From NCBI GenBank assembly GCA_021234155.1, contig JAJEKV010000009.1:9184546-9248545 (forward strand): a stretch of 64,000 bases of DNA, written 5' to 3'. This stretch comes from Isoetes taiwanensis. Taxonomy: Eukaryota > Streptophyta > Lycopodiopsida > Isoetales > Isoetaceae. A program made the translations under genes and the position numbers. Below the pieces are notes generated by a model. It did not search any database. It was not told where the DNA came from and saw only the letters and a list, made by a program, of their open reading frames with translations. Below, one piece after another: positions 32,916-43,459 of the stretch (its first letter is position 1; the number at the start of each line of letters is the position of its first letter).

Positions 32916-33161
32916 GTTTAGGGTTTCCCCTTTTGTTCATTTTACATGACCTTTTAGGTTTAGGTTAGAAGGGACCAATGGGGCTTTGCCATTTGGCAAA
33001 GGGGTTTAATTGCATATGTTTAATATACATGTGCAACATACGAGGTTTCCCCCTAGGCGCAACTCTTTACGGCTCTCAAAGTGCTTGCCATGGTGACATG
33101 TAGGCGTGACGTGACAGTATAATATACATATTTGGACTATATATTATGCTGGAACGTCACA
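32916..33161 (-). repeat. LTR fragment, minus strand, same terminal motif as A and D
   Basis: On the minus strand it starts TGTGACGTTCCAGC at 33161 with an AT-rich inverted repeat closed by GTCACGTCACG, as in the LTRs of A and D. Only about 245 bp remain before the LINE begins. It could be a remnant of a further family member or of a rearranged D. Confidence 0.5.
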
Positions 33162-34075
33162 TTAGTAGAATCAATATGAAAACGAGAAGATATGCAAATA
33201 TATGTACAGTTGATGCAATATCTACATAGACATAGCAGTCCAGTTCTCTCAATAACAATGTTCACGTCTGCTTCTGTTCTTTGTCTATATTGTACGTATC
33301 CTTTCTCATCGATCTATGTTGTTGGATTCAATGGCTTTGGATATTTGTAGCAGCATTTGTTATTTTCTTTGAGGCAACGTTTTGTGTGTCTATGGATCAT
33401 GTACTTCTCAACTTGAGCTTTGAGTGTGGGGTTTGTCGGTAGTTCTGCAGAGATCAGATTAGCGATCATGTCTATTGGGATCTCATGCTCTGTCTTTACA
33501 AAGATGTGTCAGTAGGGTAATCCGCATTTTTGAAATTCAATGATGTGCACCATATAGGATATGGGTCCGAGATACTTTTGAATAATGTTCTTTTTATGTT
33601 GGATTCTTTCATGACACGCTCGAACCACCACCATAGGGTTGTCAGATGCATTTTGGCCTGGATGTAGTTTATATTTTATTTCTGACCATATTGGATTCGT
33701 TGTCATAGTTATAAAGAAGCTTGGTCTTCCTTTGACTCTTGCAAGCACAAGAGCATCTGCTACTTGAACAGTACACCATCGTCGTTTCGTTGATATCCCT
33801 CAGTTACAATATCACTCTTCTTCGACTCTGGAGTACATGTCAAGAAGGTACTCACCACATAATCTCCCTAGTTGTGAAAAACATAGTTCATGAAGCAGTC
33901 TAATTCGATACCAATCTATTTGGGACATGTTTTGATCATTGTGTGGTTGCCATCCCAATGTTCCATGTGGAAAAAAAAATAGGTATTGAAGAGGTTCATA
34001 TGCAAGGTCAAGGATACTCAAGAATACGGGGTCGTGGTCATGCCGTATCCAAATCATCACAGTTCTAAGATAAAA
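33162..34075 (-). pseudogene. Helitron Rep/helicase N-terminal region (degraded)
   Basis: Minus-strand frames match the Helitron_like_N domain in order: 'EPLQYLFFFPHGTLGW', 'IDWYRIRLL', 'GRLCGEYLLDMYSRVE' (33812-34060); then 'VKGRPSFFITMTTNPIW', 'LHPGQNASDNP', 'HIIEFQKCGLPY' (33509-33748); then 'ISAELPTNP' and 'YMIHRHTKRC' down to about 33370. This is the segment before and around the HUH nuclease of rolling-circle transposons. Frame changes and stops show a dead copy. No SF1 helicase and no Helitron ends are visible. Confidence 0.8.
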
Positions 34076-34268
34076 ATTTAGAAATTACAGGAGAAGCCAC
34101 AAACAATTTTTAGGATACCGTTAAATTTTTTCAGGCAGCTAAAATCTTTGAAACCTTAGAAAATCAACATTAAAATAAAATCCAAAAAGTTTTCTTCCAA
34201 ACCAGAAAAACTAAATTTAAACACCAAGAGAACTAAGAACATCATAATGATAAAAGAACTTTAGCTAG

Positions 34269-34460
34269 CTAAAGAGTACATGAAATGGCAAAAGCTTCAC
34301 ATGTTTTGCAAAATATTGCATCCTTCTCCTTATCATAACGCATCCATAACCACGTCTTCAACCATTTGTACTGAAACACTAGTTTTTCATTGCCATTATC
34401 TTCATCCTCACTTGCATCTTCATCGAGTTTAGGATCCCCTTCACCATCTTTTTCCTTCAT
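34269..34460 (-). pseudogene. TTF-type zinc-finger fragment (hAT-related)
   Basis: 63 residues: an acidic stretch, then 'FQYKWLKTWLWMRYDKEKDA' and 'IFCKTCEAF'. This spacing of aromatic residues and CxxC resembles the TTF zinc finger at the start of some hAT transposases and domesticated relatives. No transposase core follows. It could also be a gene fragment. Confidence 0.5.
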
Positions 34461-35370
34461 CTCTTGAACATATCTAAGATATTAGGGCCAAGAAGGCCTG
34501 TGTTTTTTCTCTTCCTTTCTTTCTTCATGACTACAAAACATATGGAAAAACATTAGATGCATAGAAGAACCACCTTGTAATTAAAAATAGCTCGAACCTC
34601 TGAATGGATTGAACTCCTTCGATGGAACTAAAGGCACTAACTGCTGGATGGAAGGCACTAACTGCTATAACTTGTAAAAAAGTTTTTCTGCAAAAATAAA
34701 TACCATTTTCACTTCACAAATCATAAAAATCAGATCACAAATCGCTATTACATGAAACACAATTTGTATTACCTCTGTAAAAGAGGAAAGGAAGTTTATT
34801 AAGGATAATAGCTTTGACAAGAGGTCGAAATAGCATGAGAAATCACCCTTTCTCTTTGTTTCCTGATATTTTCCTCTCTGTCTTTGATCCTAGAGGAGCT
34901 CCACAACAGCCACTAACTAGAACCAAAGAAAAAGAGGGAAATATGAGGAGATACGAGAAGAAAAGCACTGCTGCCCCTGCCATCATAAAATCTGCTAGCT
35001 CCTTGTTAAATTCGATTAGCTTAGCTTGAATAGGGTGGCGGATGCCTTGGCCGCCAAGAATAAATGCAGGCAGGCAAAGAAAAACCTAAAAATCGAAAAG
35101 GTTTAAAAAAGAAAAACCGTAAAATTTAGATTAGTTATTTTATATATGTCTAGGTACCATTAAAAAAAAAATCCGACTCCTGCGAGGTGAGACCAGATTT
35201 TTCCCTTCTCCCTTGCACCATGTAATGAATATTTGCCTCCATTTCTGTTTTTTTGGAAGGAACTAGGTTCCGACCAAATTTAAAAAGCAAAGATTTTTCT
35301 TTGGTTGGCCGGATTTTTAAGGTTGGTACCTCCCAATTTCGAACCCTCGGTATCACCATCAGGAGATTAA
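34461..35370. other. No recognisable gene
   Basis: AT-rich sequence with short open frames only. I find no motif, repeat or RNA gene I can support. Confidence 0.5.
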
Positions 35371-35556
35371 GGGCGCTTTCCCATGGACGGACGGACCTGG
35401 ATGAGGTCAGATCCAGGTCCAAAAGTAATCGACGGGATTACTTTCCAAACGAGGTTCTTAACCTCAGCCACTCGGGCTCTTAGCTCATGGGAACATCGGA
35501 ATGGCAGATCAGACCTTCAGGAAACCTGGAGGTTTTCTGCCCATGGGAAAGCGCCC
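35371..35556. mobile_element. Small MITE with TAA target duplication
   Basis: 186 bp with perfect terminal inverted repeats GGGCGCTTTCCCATGG, flanked on both sides by TAA (35368-35370 and 35557-35559). The 3-bp TAA duplication is typical of PIF/Harbinger-type MITEs. It lies about 180 bp upstream of the ORC4 start codon. Confidence 0.8.
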
Positions 35557-35670
35557 TAAACCTCGAAAAAAAAAAAATGGGGACCCAACTTCCGTTTTGT
35601 GGAGGTGGACAATTGTACTTTGTGTGGTAACCTATTTGCCAACATGGCAATACAACCTGCCACGTCAGGA

Positions 35671-35682
35671 TTTGGCGCCAAA
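35671..35682 (+). promoter_or_regulatory. E2F-like palindrome upstream of ORC4
   Basis: TTTGGCGCCAAA, a perfect 12-bp palindrome fitting the E2F/DP consensus on both strands, 54 bp upstream of the ORC4 ATG. ORC genes are known E2F targets in plants and animals, so S-phase control is a reasonable inference. A CACGTCA motif (bZIP-like) lies just upstream at 35661. Confidence 0.75.
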
Positions 35683-35735
35683 TTCTGGAGCTACGGATAT
35701 GGCGATGAAGCAGAGACAGACGAGGTGCTGAAGTA

Positions 35736-38700
35736 ATGGAAAGCCCCCGGGCTCGAACTTCGTCTCTTCCTTCCAGCCCGATTCAACAACGCATTACTCG
35801 ATCTAATCTTAATTCTCCAAAAGCAATCGGCAGTCCTAAGAGTAGTAGGAAGCAGCAGGGCATAGACAGTCCGTCTTCACCTCGGCTTGGCAGAAGTCCT
35901 AATTCTAAGATACCAAGTTCCCCATGCAATGATAACCACGGGGTTTCTGGCAAAAGCAAGCGTATGCTCGACCATGAAGGCAAGAGCAGCCCCCTTAAAA
36001 AGCGTAGAAAACTGGATTTTCCCGACCAGAGCTTTGTTAATGCTGAACATGGTGTTGAAGAGAAGTCTAATAGTAATGTGAAGCAGAAAGTTGAGGAACA
36101 ATCAAATAAGTGCAATTTTCCTAAAGACGCTGTGAAAAAAGCGGTAACATTTTTAAGGCGTCGTTTGTGCGACTATATGGCTGCACCTTTGCTTCCAAGT
36201 GCTGAAGAGAACAGGAAGTAAGTTTATTTCTTGTACATCACTTCAGTTCTGTTTTACCAAAGCATTCGCAGTTTTTACATAACTGTTTGTTGCTGTATGC
36301 AGAAAGTTGTTAGATATGTTAACCAACACTATTGTGCAAGGATGCAACAACTCCACACTGTTACTGGGACCCCGTGGTTGTGGAAAATCAATGGTATATA
36401 TTGCACGATCTTTTACTTGTACAATAAAGGATCTAGTGACGAGTGCAATTTATCTTTCCTATTAGGTTTTGGACCATGTGGTGCAGGAATTGCTGCAAAA
36501 ATATCCAGAGAGGTTGTCCGTGGTAGGGTGCATGTTATTTTAATGGAAAGAAGGATGCTTGTTTGGTGCTCTCGTTTAATGTATCATTTTTTTGCAGGTA
36601 AGATTGAATGGACTTATACATGCAGATGACAGATGTGCTTTAAAGGTAAGCATATGAAATTTTCGGATTATTTACGTTTCCGCAATCACTTCCCATATTG
36701 AACTCAGGTGGTTTATTATCCAGGAAATTGCAAGGCAACTTTGTGTGGAATATGCACTTGTCTTCTCGAAGGCAGTAAGTATATCTTTTATGGGAAATTT
36801 TTGAACCAGCATTCTGCTGCATGAGCTTCAAAACAAGCATCTGTCAAAACTTTGCATTTTTTCCTCTGCATTTTTTTGGTCTTTCTTATGGTCACATTGC
36901 GATATTGCAACTGCAGGCTTCTTTTAACGAGAACTTGCACTTTTTGACAGTCATTTTAAGGTAAATAAACTTCATGTAATTCCGTTTCTAAGATGGTAAA
37001 TATAAATATATCAATCAATGTATTTCTTCTTATGTCACGTTAAGTCTAAGAGGGACCTGGTCTAGAAGGGATGAATAAGGAGGGACTGTCCTAGCAGTCT
37101 ATACACAAATGATAACACAAAATGGTCTCACATGGATTGACCTTTAGCAAGGAGAGTCAACATTTTCCATTCCATAGTAACTTAATTTCAGGTCTGCAAT
37201 ATGGAAATTACACATTATCTTATTTAACATGGCATAGAGATAACCAATCCTGTTTCTCTTGGTAAGATCTGTATCATTGCAATGAGAGAGCAAAGACATT
37301 ATGAAACAGCGTCCCTTTTTTTGAATGTATGATAACCTGATCGGTAGATTCATAACACTTAGGCATTTTGAGGTGCATTTTTGTGTCTAAAACACCAAAA
37401 TTCAGTTTCTTTGTTCTGTTATTTTTTCTGGCATCAGGCAATGTTTCCCTTGCCTCATTTTAAATTAATTGATTATCTTGGGTTCAGGTTTGAAAGTATT
37501 GACGTTTAGAGTAGTTTGAAAGCATTGTTTTCATTGTCTTTGGTGGTGCAGTGAATATGGGGAAGTATTTCTGCTGTTCTCTAGCATAATGTAAAAGGTT
37601 TATAATAGACCTTGATTGTGTCTGTCCTCTACGTGCTCTCACTTCAAGTTGAGCACTTAATAGCAAGGACTGCATTAGTCTGATAGCAATTCTGTTATGT
37701 ATCACTGATGCAGGGAGTTTTCTTTATCACACAAGGCCATTGTGTTTGTCCTGGATGAGTTTGACTTATTTGCACAGGTATTGGATATTGTGCTTAAGTG
37801 GCTGGAATTATTTTGAATTTTTGCTTTCCTTCTACAATTGGCAGAGGACAAAACAGTGTTTACTGTATAATCTACTGGATGTGCTGCAATCGTCATTTTC
37901 TCAAGCTGCTATAGTTGGCTTGAGCTGCCGTTTGGTATGCTTGAATTTGCCCACACAATAGGTATGCCTGGCTTTTCTGTTCTTTCTGTGAAACTTATAT
38001 CACCAATGCTGTAACAGGATGCAGATCAATTGTTGGAGAAACGTGTGAGGTCACGCTTCTCACAACGCAAATATCTTTTCCTTCCTCCCTCAAAAGATGA
38101 TATAACAAGGCATGTTTTACGCGCTTGGTCTTTATGTTCCATGCAGTGCAACACTCATTCTTGAGTAAAGTTAATCACAGGTTGTTTATATACTCGGGAA
38201 TTGGAACTTCTTATACAGTAACAGAGTTTATGTCTTGTGGCATTTCGGTTTTAGACAAACATATGTTTCTTACTTTTACCTTCTTTATTTCTCTTCCTGC
38301 TGACTTCAATGCAATGGACAGGTTGGTGGAATCTGCATTGCAAATTCCAGACGATTCTGGCTTTCCTTTTGGTGAATACGCAAAGTTCTTTAATAAGTCA
38401 GCATCTGTATCCTACATGTCTTGTATTCTATTTTTTCCAGAATGTCGTATTTTAATAAACTAATATTTGAAGGATGCTGCTATCATGGGTAAGACTATCC
38501 TTTTGTTTTTCTCAAAGTTCAAGCCTGTTTACCTTTATGATTAAAAGAGACTTTTACTGGAGGAGAAGACGAGAGAACTTATAGACAAGTTGACTGATGT
38601 CGAGTTGAGCCCGCGTTATATGGTTGATTTTGTGTAAGTTCTGATTCAGATTAGCCAGTGAAGTAAGATTTGTTTTAAAATACCTTTCCAGTGCATAGAT

Positions 38701-39667
38701 CTAATGTAGTTGTCATTCCAGTTTCAGGGTTATCTGCAATTTGGACCATGAAGGAGGAAGATTGACAATAACGAATTTTAAATCTGCAGCAAGGGCTCTT
38801 GAGCAACAACCAAAACTAGAATTCTTGGCTGGTGATTATGGAAATTCTGTACTTTTAATTTTACATCAGATATTTTAATGCAATTTTTTTGAATACAGAT
38901 TCGTCAGTTTTAGAGCTTTGTTTGCTGGTATCTATGAAAAGGTTGGAAGCAAAGGAATGTGAGGTCTATAATTTCAACACAATATACAAAGGTCTGTCTT
39001 TTTACATACTTATGGTATGAGTATGATTGAACATGCTTATACCTTATTTTGTGGTTGTCCAGTTAGATAGTTTTACACTTAAGGACTGCAAGCATTAGTC
39101 CTGCTAACTTCGTGTGAATATTGATGCCACATTCTTAATTTGCTATGTGGTTTCCTTTTCTTTTCAGCAAGCGACTTATTATTCTCTTCCCTTTGCAGAA
39201 TACAAGCAACTACAAGAGGTGCACAATAGTTGTGACTTCTATTCCAAGCAAGCTGCATTAAGGGTAAGATTTAAATGCAAGCTCCCTAGGAAACAAGTGC
39301 TTACGTTTTTGCATTTTGTTTGCAACATCATGCTTTGAAGAAAATGGAATCAGTCCTCTGTCATGTTTCATTCTGTATCTTTTGTAATCGTTGTTTTGTG
39401 TCCAGGCGTTTGATCATCTATTAGAGCGAGGTCTAGTTTCCTTCTTGGATTCCAAGAATTCATGCAATATGCTTGAATTTCGGCCAGTTAAGCTGCTTAT
39501 TTCTAACAGAGAACTTGAAGAGGGATTGAATGCCAGCACTGTCTGCCCGGTATTTATATGAGTTATCTTGATCTTTTTCTGTGATTAGTATACTGGACAT
39601 AATGCGCTCCTTGCCTGTTTTGCAGGTCATATTAAGACAGTGGTTTTCCCATGCATCATTCAAATAA
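35736..39667 (+). CDS. ORC4: Origin recognition complex subunit 4
   Basis: Subunit of the ORC complex that marks replication origins and loads MCM helicase with CDC6 and CDT1. Sixteen exons give an unbroken 547-residue frame: 35736-36217, 36303-36393, 36466-36522, 36598-36645, 36724-36774, 36917-36960, 37714-37777, 37845-37934, 38018-38109, 38322-38406, 38548-38633, 38722-38831, 38899-38991, 39199-39263, 39406-39549, 39626-39667. All introns are GT-AG except intron 9 (GC-AG at 38110). The AAA+ core has Walker A 'GPRGCGKS', Walker B 'VFVLDEFD' and 'LEKRVRSRFSQRK'. The C-terminal winged-helix region contains 'AFDHLLERGLVSF' and 'KLLISNRELEEG'. Plant ORC4 is usually near 420 residues. The extra ~125 N-terminal residues are Ser-Pro-rich and basic. 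The start has G at -3 and +4. Splice sites were placed by eye. Confidence 0.92.
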
Positions 39668-40621
39668 ATCTTGAGAATCACAGAGTTTTTTATATGAATA
39701 CAATCATCTTCGTTCTTTCCAAGGCCAACACTGAAGGGCGCTTTACATCGGCGAGCAAAGAAAAGTGTTGTTGAACATACAAAATTGCAAAGGTAGCTTG
39801 TATTTTCCATATATTGTGTGTCAAAGTGGTCAGGTATTGCTGCCACAACAACTATGCTATAAACGTTATTCAATTACTCATTACGAATTGCAAGAAGCAT
39901 CTGCAATTAAATCTGTTAGAACAGTCTTGAAATCAAACAACAATTTTTGAATTCATCTTAGATTTTTTAACAGTTTTTAAATTCATCTTAATTGTTTTAA
40001 TAAATATCAACAAACTGATAATTGAAGATTATTAGATGTTTCAAAGTTCTTTATTGATCGTATATTGAAAACCTGCAGTTTGAAAATATTAAGATGTAGT
40101 AATTAGACACACTTACAAGGTATCAGTTTGTTGCTCCTCTCGCCATAGGCACATTAATGGTCTGAAATGGAGGTGCATTTATCACTTGTGACAAGACAGT
40201 TATCTCAAAAGGAATTGGCAAAATAATTAATATAAAATCTGCACAATATACTTTGCAATTGCCATCTTGCTTGTTAGGCCTTGTGTATTTAGCCGTTGAG
40301 GATTAGAGTTCTGCAATTGTTTCTGGTTCATGGTTTTAATTTTGGAATTCCAAAAAGGTCGTGGCCATATGTTTTCTTTCCAATGGTTGTGGTGGTGTTT
40401 TTTTAGCCCTCCATTTGTTAACAACCTAGAATGTAGGCGACAGAAACAGGCCCCTTCCCAGTTCTCCAGCCGCGTGGAGATGCGGAGCCCGATCTGCACA
40501 TGGTTTCCAGATTTGGTGGAACATCGTTTCCAGATTTGATGGAGCGGGATGACAAATTCGGATTCGAGGATGGGTGTTTCTATATGTTTAGTAACTTTAG
40601 TTCTGCAGAACGAGGATAGCG
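39668..40621. other. ORC4 3' flank, no recognisable gene
   Basis: AT-rich downstream sequence. A GC-richer part from about 40430 to 40620 may be the 5' untranslated region of the next gene. No other feature is supported. Confidence 0.45.
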
Positions 40622-42841
40622 ATGGCAGAGAGCGGATCATCAATACAGCCTCCTGCAGGTATGCATGCCTTCGGTTTTTGCTTGTTAGTTTTGTGCATGA
40701 ATCCTTGTAGCCCAAGCATTGCTATTACTCCAAGCATATCCATCTCTATACCTACATTGAACAATAGGGCAATTGGAATTCCTGCTCCTGATTCACGCTA
40801 CAGATTGATTCACGCTACAGATTATGTCTCATGATTCATGCTTCTCTGCGGTTTTGTTCTCAGACGAGTCCATAGAAAAAAAATAGTGGCTATTAACAGC
40901 CAAATGACGATTTTTTAGGGGGTCTAGGTAATTTTTGCGACGAATTTTATGAAGGGGGATTTCTTTTAGAAAAATAAAAATTAGCCATAGATAAAAACAA
41001 GTTCTCCATTATATTTTCAGAGTTAGCCAAACAATTTCCCTCCCTTTTCTTAAAGGGTTAGCCTTTCTTTATATTACAATATTTATATATTAAATCATTA
41101 ATAGCCAAACAAAAATGAATTCTTATTAAAGATTTTTACGCATCCCCACCCACCATCATCAGTGATAGTAGTTTTTCAAACTATGAATTTTTATTACGTA
41201 TATCACATATGCATCTTCAAAAAAAATTGTAAGAGATGGCTAATATCCATCTATATGCCTGAGTTAGTTGCATAACAACATCTCCTTTTCAAGGTTTAGA
41301 GGTAACTACAATTTGATCACTATACCTAGAGGCAGTGTTGTAACGTACTTACCGTACATGTACGGTACTGTAAGTATTTTACGTATCATACCTCGTAACG
41401 TACCTCTGAGTTTTTAACGTACCGAAAAAAAACCAGTACGTTAAAAAGTGTTGTTACCGTACCTATAAAATACTTGTAAAATACTTACAGTACCTATAAA
41501 ATACGTACCGTACCTTTAAAATACTTACCGTACTTGTGTTGAAAACTCCAAAATTTTGAAGGAAAAACATTGCATTTTTCATTCCGTACGTACCGTACCT
41601 CTGGTACGGTATGCTAAGTACTTGAAAGGTACCGTACCCGTACGGAAACAACACTGCCTAGAGGGTGTTGTTGCATTGAATGTAGTTCAGATTATGGATG
41701 TTAAGAAGTATATTGTGATCTTAGTATGTTCAAACTAACATATGTTTCTTGATTGTTGATTATTAGTTGTAATTGTAGTATAATATGTCTAAAAAATAAC
41801 CTTAGTCGGAGTGGAATAGATATGATTTACTTCTTGCCACCCATCAACTCTTGGAGCTGGTGTGAGTCAAGCACGTCCATGCTTGGTCATAAGCTTTTAG
41901 AAGACGAATCAAGCTTAGGGGAAGTTTTCCAGGGGCTACCAGTTATCGACCGATTTTGATCATATCTCCGACACGCGCCCCAAAAGGCTTTGCCCTACCA
42001 CAGATGCGGCATCGGCTTGAGGGTATAATAATATGTCTAAAGCTATAGTGTTTTTTTCTAGTTAGAAAAAAAATAGCTAAGTGAAAGCTTAAAGAAATAC
42101 TTAATTCAAAAGTTTCGCCAAGTCCAAATATATATAAATCCAAATACATATAAATGTAATGATAATGATAACTTTAGCCAAATCTATGTCATAAAATGTT
42201 GTAAGATTTTGAAAAATAGCCAAACTATTTTTTACGAAAATATATATAGTATGCTTAATTTTTTCCCTGGACGAGTCTGAGGGACTTGCCTGGAGAAGTG
42301 GCTCAGAAGTTTTCAACATTCTTCAGTTTTGTGCTCTTTCTGATCCTTCGTTTGTTTCTGTATTTTTCTTGCCTTTTCATATATTGAAGTATTTTGGACG
42401 GTTACATCACAATTACACCGATTTATTCTTACACTGCTTAGATGAGGGAGGATGCCGACTTGACACTGGCAGTTTTGTGGAGGTGCCATCTGAGATATTG
42501 CAAACTCTCCAAGATAGGTCGTCAAGATAGGTCGTATTGTGATGCTCGTGCAGATATTTCTAGAAAGAGAGGCATGTCGAAAAAAGATGGTGCTTTGAAA
42601 ATTATGGAGCAACATGAGAAGAAAGAAAAAAAGAAGCAGAGGCAAAGAAAAATAAAGAATTGTATTGTACTGGACAATCAAAACATCCTTGTTTGTGCAC
42701 GCAATTTCATGCTCCATCATGGCAGGCAACAGAGGAGCACTGGGATATGCTGTACGCTTACAAGAATGCTCTCCACAAGGCGGTTCGTTTTTTCAGGGGG
42801 GGAGATAAGCCAACCGTGAGGATATTTGTACATACAGTCTA
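40622..42841 (+). pseudogene. Unknown two-exon gene, probably damaged
   Basis: Exon 1 (40622-40658) is 'MAESGSSIQPPA' plus one base, with a good donor (CAG/GTATGC). An acceptor (GCTTAG) at 42441 joins in phase to exon 2, which reads 'EGGCRLDTGSFVEVPSEILQ'. The frame then stops because a 13-bp segment (42510-42522) is repeated at 42523-42535. After the repeat, reading continues in another frame with a Lys/Arg-rich helix ('SKKDGALKIMEQHEKKEKKK'), and after a further one-base shift with 'LYCTGQSKHPCLCTQF' and 'EEHWDMLYAYKNALHKAVRF' to a TAA. I do not recognise the protein. It has a Cys cluster and a basic linker. The 1.8-kb intron contains a hAT-type MITE. Exon joining is inferred. Confidence 0.4.
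41333..41656. mobile_element. hAT-type MITE (324 bp) with 8-bp target duplication
   Basis: Ends CAGTGTTGT and ACAACACTG, flanked by CCTAGAGG at 41325-41332 and 41657-41664. TIRs starting CA(G)TG with an 8-bp duplication are diagnostic for hAT elements. The interior is made of many short GTACGGTAC / TACCGTACC and 'AAAATACTTAC' repeats. No protein. Same family as 45717-46551. Confidence 0.9.
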
Positions 42842-43459
42842 AATGTGCAACTGGTGGGCACATTTTCTTCTATCTTGCTTCATAGTTAAGAAAGTATGTG
42901 AACGAGATTATGTCTGTTGGCTTACAGCTTGCCTTCTTTTTTGTACATGTACATATAGTCTATGGATTATGAATTATGAAGAGGTGTTTTAAATGTGCAA
43001 CTAGCGGGCAAATTTTTATTTTGTGATGGTTCATAGATCATAACAAACTATGTTCTTTGTTGATAACTTGCATAAATACTAATGATGAAATGCTGCGTTT
43101 GGTTCATATTAATCAATATCATGTGTATGGCTCATAATTCGTAGGCAGATTCAACGGGTGGTTGTGTGGCCCACATTTTTGTGAATTTTTTTTAAGGACC
43201 CATTAGAGTTAAGGACCCATTAGAATTAATGAAATAAATGGTTCTAAATTAGATTGTACCAGTTTGTTCTATTTGCCTTGATCATGTTTCCCAACTTTAA
43301 GATATCATGAGGGGTACTATTAAATTCTTACCCACAACCCAAGCCTCATAGTTTTGATTTTCAAGCCAAAGGTTTGATTTAGATCCAATATTCTCTCACT
43401 TAGAATTGGTATTTGCATAGATGTTAATGAAAACAAAGAAGAAATCTTTGCGTATGAAA
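42842..43459. other. No recognisable gene
   Basis: AT-rich sequence leading into a 5'-truncated LINE. Nothing else is supported. Confidence 0.45.

Noticed and set aside
38464-38500. A small extra ORC4 exon ('DAAIM')
   Set aside because: Its length does not keep the frame. Joining 38406 directly to 38548 is in phase and gives the expected protein length.
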